A stretch of DNA of 9,984 bases, from positions 1 through 9,984 of the forward strand of contig CAJXAS010000055.1 of NCBI GenBank assembly GCA_913050305.1. Reading direction: 5' to 3'. The translations under genes were made by a program, and so were the position numbers. The notes beneath the pieces are model-generated. The model was given only the letters and a program-made list of their open reading frames with translations. It made no database searches and was not told the origin of the DNA. Positions within the stretch are counted from its first letter, which is position 1. Each line of letters starts with the position of its first letter. Origin of the DNA: an uncultured Polaribacter sp. Its GTDB lineage: Bacteria; Bacteroidota; Bacteroidia; Flavobacteriales; Flavobacteriaceae. Shown piece by piece: positions 7,719-9,984 of the stretch.

Positions 7719-8318
7719 TTATATTTTCAACTTTATTTGCTCTGGCAATAACCTAAAGGTTTTTCTGTGATAGTCTGTTGCACCAAATGCTCTAATAGCA
7801 TTTCTGTGCTCTTTAGTAGGATACCCTTTATTCTTTGCCCAATTATACATTGGAAATTCTTTATGAATCTTCGCCATATAAATATCTCTATACGTCTTTG
7901 CCAATACCGATGCAGCCGCAATACTTAAATATTTAGCATCTCCTTTTACAATGGTTTCATGCGGAATTTCTTTATAATCTCTAAATTTATTACCATCTAC
8001 AATAATAAATTCTGGGGTAATTTTTAAAGCGGCAATAGCACGATGCATTCCTGTTATAGAGGCTTGCAAGACATTCATTTCATCTACTTCTTGCTGCCAA
8101 ACAAAAGAAACTGAATACGCTAATGCATGTGCTTCAATAAATGGTTTTACTTCTTCTCTTTTTTTTTCTGATAGTTGTTTAGAGTCATTTAAAAAAGGAT
8201 GTGTAAAATCTTCTGGCAATATAACAGCTGCAGCTACCACTGGCCCAGACAAACATCCTCGGCCCGCTTCATCTGTACCTGCCTCTAAAGAAAACCCACT
8301 GTAATTTAGTTGTAACAT
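7719..8318 (-). CDS. rnhB: Ribonuclease HII
   Basis: RNase HII cleaves the RNA strand of RNA:DNA hybrids and incises at single ribonucleotides embedded in DNA, starting ribonucleotide excision repair. The 199-residue protein is of normal length and carries the catalytic acidic residues in their known contexts: D16 and E17 in GTDEAGRG (14-21), D108 in IIVDGNKF, and D145 in SVLAKTYRD (137-145). Further family signatures are GPVVAAAVIL (25-34), DSKQLSEKKR (45-54), KGDAKYLSIAAASVLAK (125-141) and KGYPTKEH (164-171), the substrate-recognition segment. ATG 8316-8318 places the DEAGRG motif at the usual distance from the start. The protein is cytoplasmic and metal-dependent (established for the family). 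It is divergent from the porin gene and precedes the NA37-type gene on the same strand. Nothing is missing or truncated. Confidence 0.97.
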   Translation of the reverse strand: MLQLNYSGFSLEAGTDEAGRGCLSGPVVAAAVILPEDFTHPFLNDSKQLSEKKREEVKPFIEAHALAYSVSFVWQQEVDEMNVLQASITGMHRAIAALKITPEFIIVDGNKFRDYKEIPHETIVKGDAKYLSIAAASVLAKTYRDIYMAKIHKEFPMYNWAKNKGYPTKEHRNAIRAFGATDYHRKTFRLLPEQIKLKI

Positions 8319-8413
8319 ACCTACAAAGAAAAGAAAAATTCTATTAGATATCCGTTCTAAAATAAAGAAGAGAAAAGAACTTTTATAATTAATTTTTTCA
8401 AGATAATTATTCT

Positions 8414-8444
8414 CTGCTATTTTCGTTTAATTATTTTACATTTG
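8414..8444 (+). promoter_or_regulatory. Promoter of the putative porin gene
   Basis: TACATTTG at 8437-8444 is an exact TAnnTTTG -7 box. A CTG at 8414-8416, one base from the -33 TTG, lies 20 nt upstream. Initiation shortly after 8444 would leave a leader of roughly 12-15 nt before ATG 8463. No comparable box was recognised for rnhB on the opposite strand of the same 144-nt spacer. Confidence 0.5.
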
Positions 8445-8462
8445 TTGACGAAGAATTTCTAT

Positions 8463-9984
8463 ATGAAAAGTAATATACTACTAGCATTATTAATTAGCCT
8501 TTTTATATCAACTGGCTTATTTTCACAAAGGGATCTAAAGCGTGCTAAATTAAAACAGTATTCAACTAAACAATCAGATTCTATAAATACTTTTGGCAGC
8601 ACTACGGTTACTTTATCTGGAAAAACAAAGTATACAGATTATAAAATTATTTCACACAAAAGAGACACAACCTATATAGATACTACACTTACGCTTCAAA
8701 AAGAATATAAGTTTAATTATCTAAGAAAAGATTTATTCGAATTTTTAGAATTTCATAATCAAGGACAAGCAGTAAATAATTTAGGGTATAGTTTTAACAA
8801 TGTATATAGATTTCCAGATATTGGTTTTTCTGCAAAACAGGCAAGTTATTTTAATATTGATGACATTGACTATTTCGAGGTACCAACACCAACTACAGAA
8901 ATACTTTATAGAACTGGGTTGCAGCAGGGCCAAGTGCTAGATGCATTGTTCACCTTAAACTTTTCTAAAAGATTAAATGTTTCTCTTTCTTATAAAGGGT
9001 TGCGTTCTTTAGGAGCATATAGACAAGCTTTAGTAAGTAATGGTAATTTTAGAGGGACTTTTCAGTACCGTACTAAAAAGAATCAATATCAAATAAAAGG
9101 TCATTTAACCTCTCAAGATTTCTTTCACCAAGAAAACGGAGGCTTAACTGCAGAATCTCTAGTGAACTTTATCGAAGATGATCCTAACTTCACTACAAGA
9201 GCGCGTTTAGATGTAAACTTAACAGATTCTGAGAGTCAGTTTGATGGCAATAGAGTTTATATTGAACAAAGCTACAAGTTACTGTCTAGCAAAGACTCTA
9301 TTAATAATAAGGATTTCAGTAATCTTAAAGTTGGTCATGTACTTACAAATGAAAATAAAACATATGAATTTATTCAAGGAAGTTTAACACCTGATTTTTT
9401 TGGAACAGCAAATTCCTCTAAAACAATAGATAAAAAAGCAACAAGTAAGATTACGAGTAACGAATTAAACTTAGAGTTCAATTCTAAATATGTTTTAGGA
9501 AAATTTAAAGCGAAAACAAATTTTACGAACTATTCTTATGGTTATGATACGATTCTGAACAGTAACAGTTCGGTAAATAGATTAAAACTAGAAGGAAATG
9601 CGATTTCTTTTGGTGCAGATTGGAATGCTAAGATTAAAAACTTTCAACTAAATGCAGATGCCAGTATAACTCCTGGTAATGGCAGACTCTCTGGAAACTT
9701 CTTAAAAGGAGAAGCTGTTTATGAAAAAGATAGTGTTTTTAGTGTAAAAGGAACGTTATTAATAAGTTCTAAATCCCCAAACTTTAATAAGCTATTGCAC
9801 CAAAGTGAGTATGATGCCTATAATTGGCAAAACGATTTTAGTAATGTAAACACAAGAGATATTGGTTTTGATTTAAAATCGAAGTGGTTAAATGCTTCTT
9901 TAAATTTTACTAATTTAGACAATTACACTTATTTTGATGAAGAAAGCAAACCTCAACAATTTGCAAATCAAATTACCTACTTAA
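8463..9984 (+). CDS. Putative porin (Porin_10-like), 3' end outside the window
   Basis: An open frame of 507 codons starts at ATG 8463 and has no stop before the window ends, so the C-terminus is missing. Residues 1-22 form a signal peptide (MKSN, hydrophobic core, GLFSQ). The mature part has conserved blocks that I associate with the Bacteroidota putative-porin family Porin_10: FEFLEFHNQGQAVNNLGY (92-109), YFEVPTPTTEILYRTG (137-152), and QGQVLDALFTLNFSKRLN (155-172) followed by YKGLRSLGAYR (177-187). After that come many short amphipathic strands with polar turns, as expected of an outer-membrane barrel. Complete members are, from memory, around 600-700 residues, so perhaps a quarter is missing. 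The transported solute is unknown. The gene is divergent from rnhB and has its own promoter box just upstream. I translated the whole frame by hand and saw no frameshift. Confidence 0.88.
   Translation, partial: MKSNILLALLISLFISTGLFSQRDLKRAKLKQYSTKQSDSINTFGSTTVTLSGKTKYTDYKIISHKRDTTYIDTTLTLQKEYKFNYLRKDLFEFLEFHNQGQAVNNLGYSFNNVYRFPDIGFSAKQASYFNIDDIDYFEVPTPTTEILYRTGLQQGQVLDALFTLNFSKRLNVSLSYKGLRSLGAYRQALVSNGNFRGTFQYRTKKNQYQIKGHLTSQDFFHQENGGLTAESLVNFIEDDPNFTTRARLDVNLTDSESQFDGNRVYIEQSYKLLSSKDSINNKDFSNLKVGHVLTNENKTYEFIQGSLTPDFFGTANSSKTIDKKATSKITSNELNLEFNSKYVLGKFKAKTNFTNYSYGYDTILNSNSSVNRLKLEGNAISFGADWNAKIKNFQLNADASITPGNGRLSGNFLKGEAVYEKDSVFSVKGTLLISSKSPNFNKLLHQSEYDAYNWQNDFSNVNTRDIGFDLKSKWLNASLNFTNLDNYTYFDEESKPQQFANQITYL

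Noticed and set aside
7733..7921. Minus-strand open frame of 62 codons
   Set aside because: An alternative frame inside rnhB, which is intact in its own frame.
8385..8410. Inverted repeat ATAATTA / TAATTAT in the rnhB-porin spacer
   Set aside because: A/T-only 7-bp arms with a 12-nt spacer are expected by chance in this composition; there is no G-C pair and no T tract in a terminator position.
1..9984. A novel defence, mobile or biosynthetic system
   Set aside because: Every long frame is assigned to a known housekeeping or envelope family, there are no transposase, integrase, nuclease-helicase or toxin-antitoxin signatures, and no repeat arrays were seen.

Overview
The window is strongly AT-rich chromosomal DNA from a member of the Bacteroidota, most likely a (marine) Flavobacteriaceae. 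This rests on four things: a secreted metalloprotease with a type IX secretion (T9SS) C-terminal sorting domain, CBM9/DUF5916 and Porin_10-like outer-membrane proteins, TAnnTTTG-type -7 promoter boxes, and the absence of clear Shine-Dalgarno sequences. The genus cannot be fixed from the sequence alone.

Layout. Positions 1-185 hold the 3' end of a plus-strand gene, probably an outer-membrane beta-barrel protein (DUF6029-like). Positions 264-2459 (+) encode a secreted CBM9-like/DUF5916 protein starting at GTG. Only 1 nt further on, the convergent gene at 2461-5739 (-) encodes a 1092-residue reprolysin-like zinc metalloprotease with adhesive-type repeats, an FN3-like domain, a GEVED domain and a T9SS tail; it starts at TTG. 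A compact divergent promoter region at about 5740-5810 separates it from lipB (5811-6518, +), the lipoyl(octanoyl) transferase. lipB converges, with a 24-nt gap, on a nucleoid-associated NA37/YejK-family gene (6543-7595, -). Upstream of that on the same strand is rnhB (7719-8318, -), encoding ribonuclease HII. A 144-nt divergent spacer with a good promoter box then precedes a Porin_10-like putative porin (8463 to the window end, +), which runs off the edge.

How the genes relate. Four of the seven genes encode exported or envelope proteins (both plus-strand genes at the left, the protease and the porin). The other three are housekeeping genes: lipoylation of 2-oxoacid dehydrogenases, nucleoid organisation, and RNA:DNA hybrid removal. 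They do not form one pathway, and the alternating strands make one large operon impossible; rnhB and the NA37 gene are the only co-directional pair that might be co-transcribed.

I found no mobile element, CRISPR array, RNA gene, phage remnant or defence cassette, and no intergenic stretch over 300 nt. The region looks like an ordinary flavobacterial core/envelope neighbourhood. The points worth a second look are the face-to-face promoters between the protease and lipB, the TTG start plus A9 tract in the protease signal peptide, the 1-nt convergent junction, and the uncharacterised envelope proteins.
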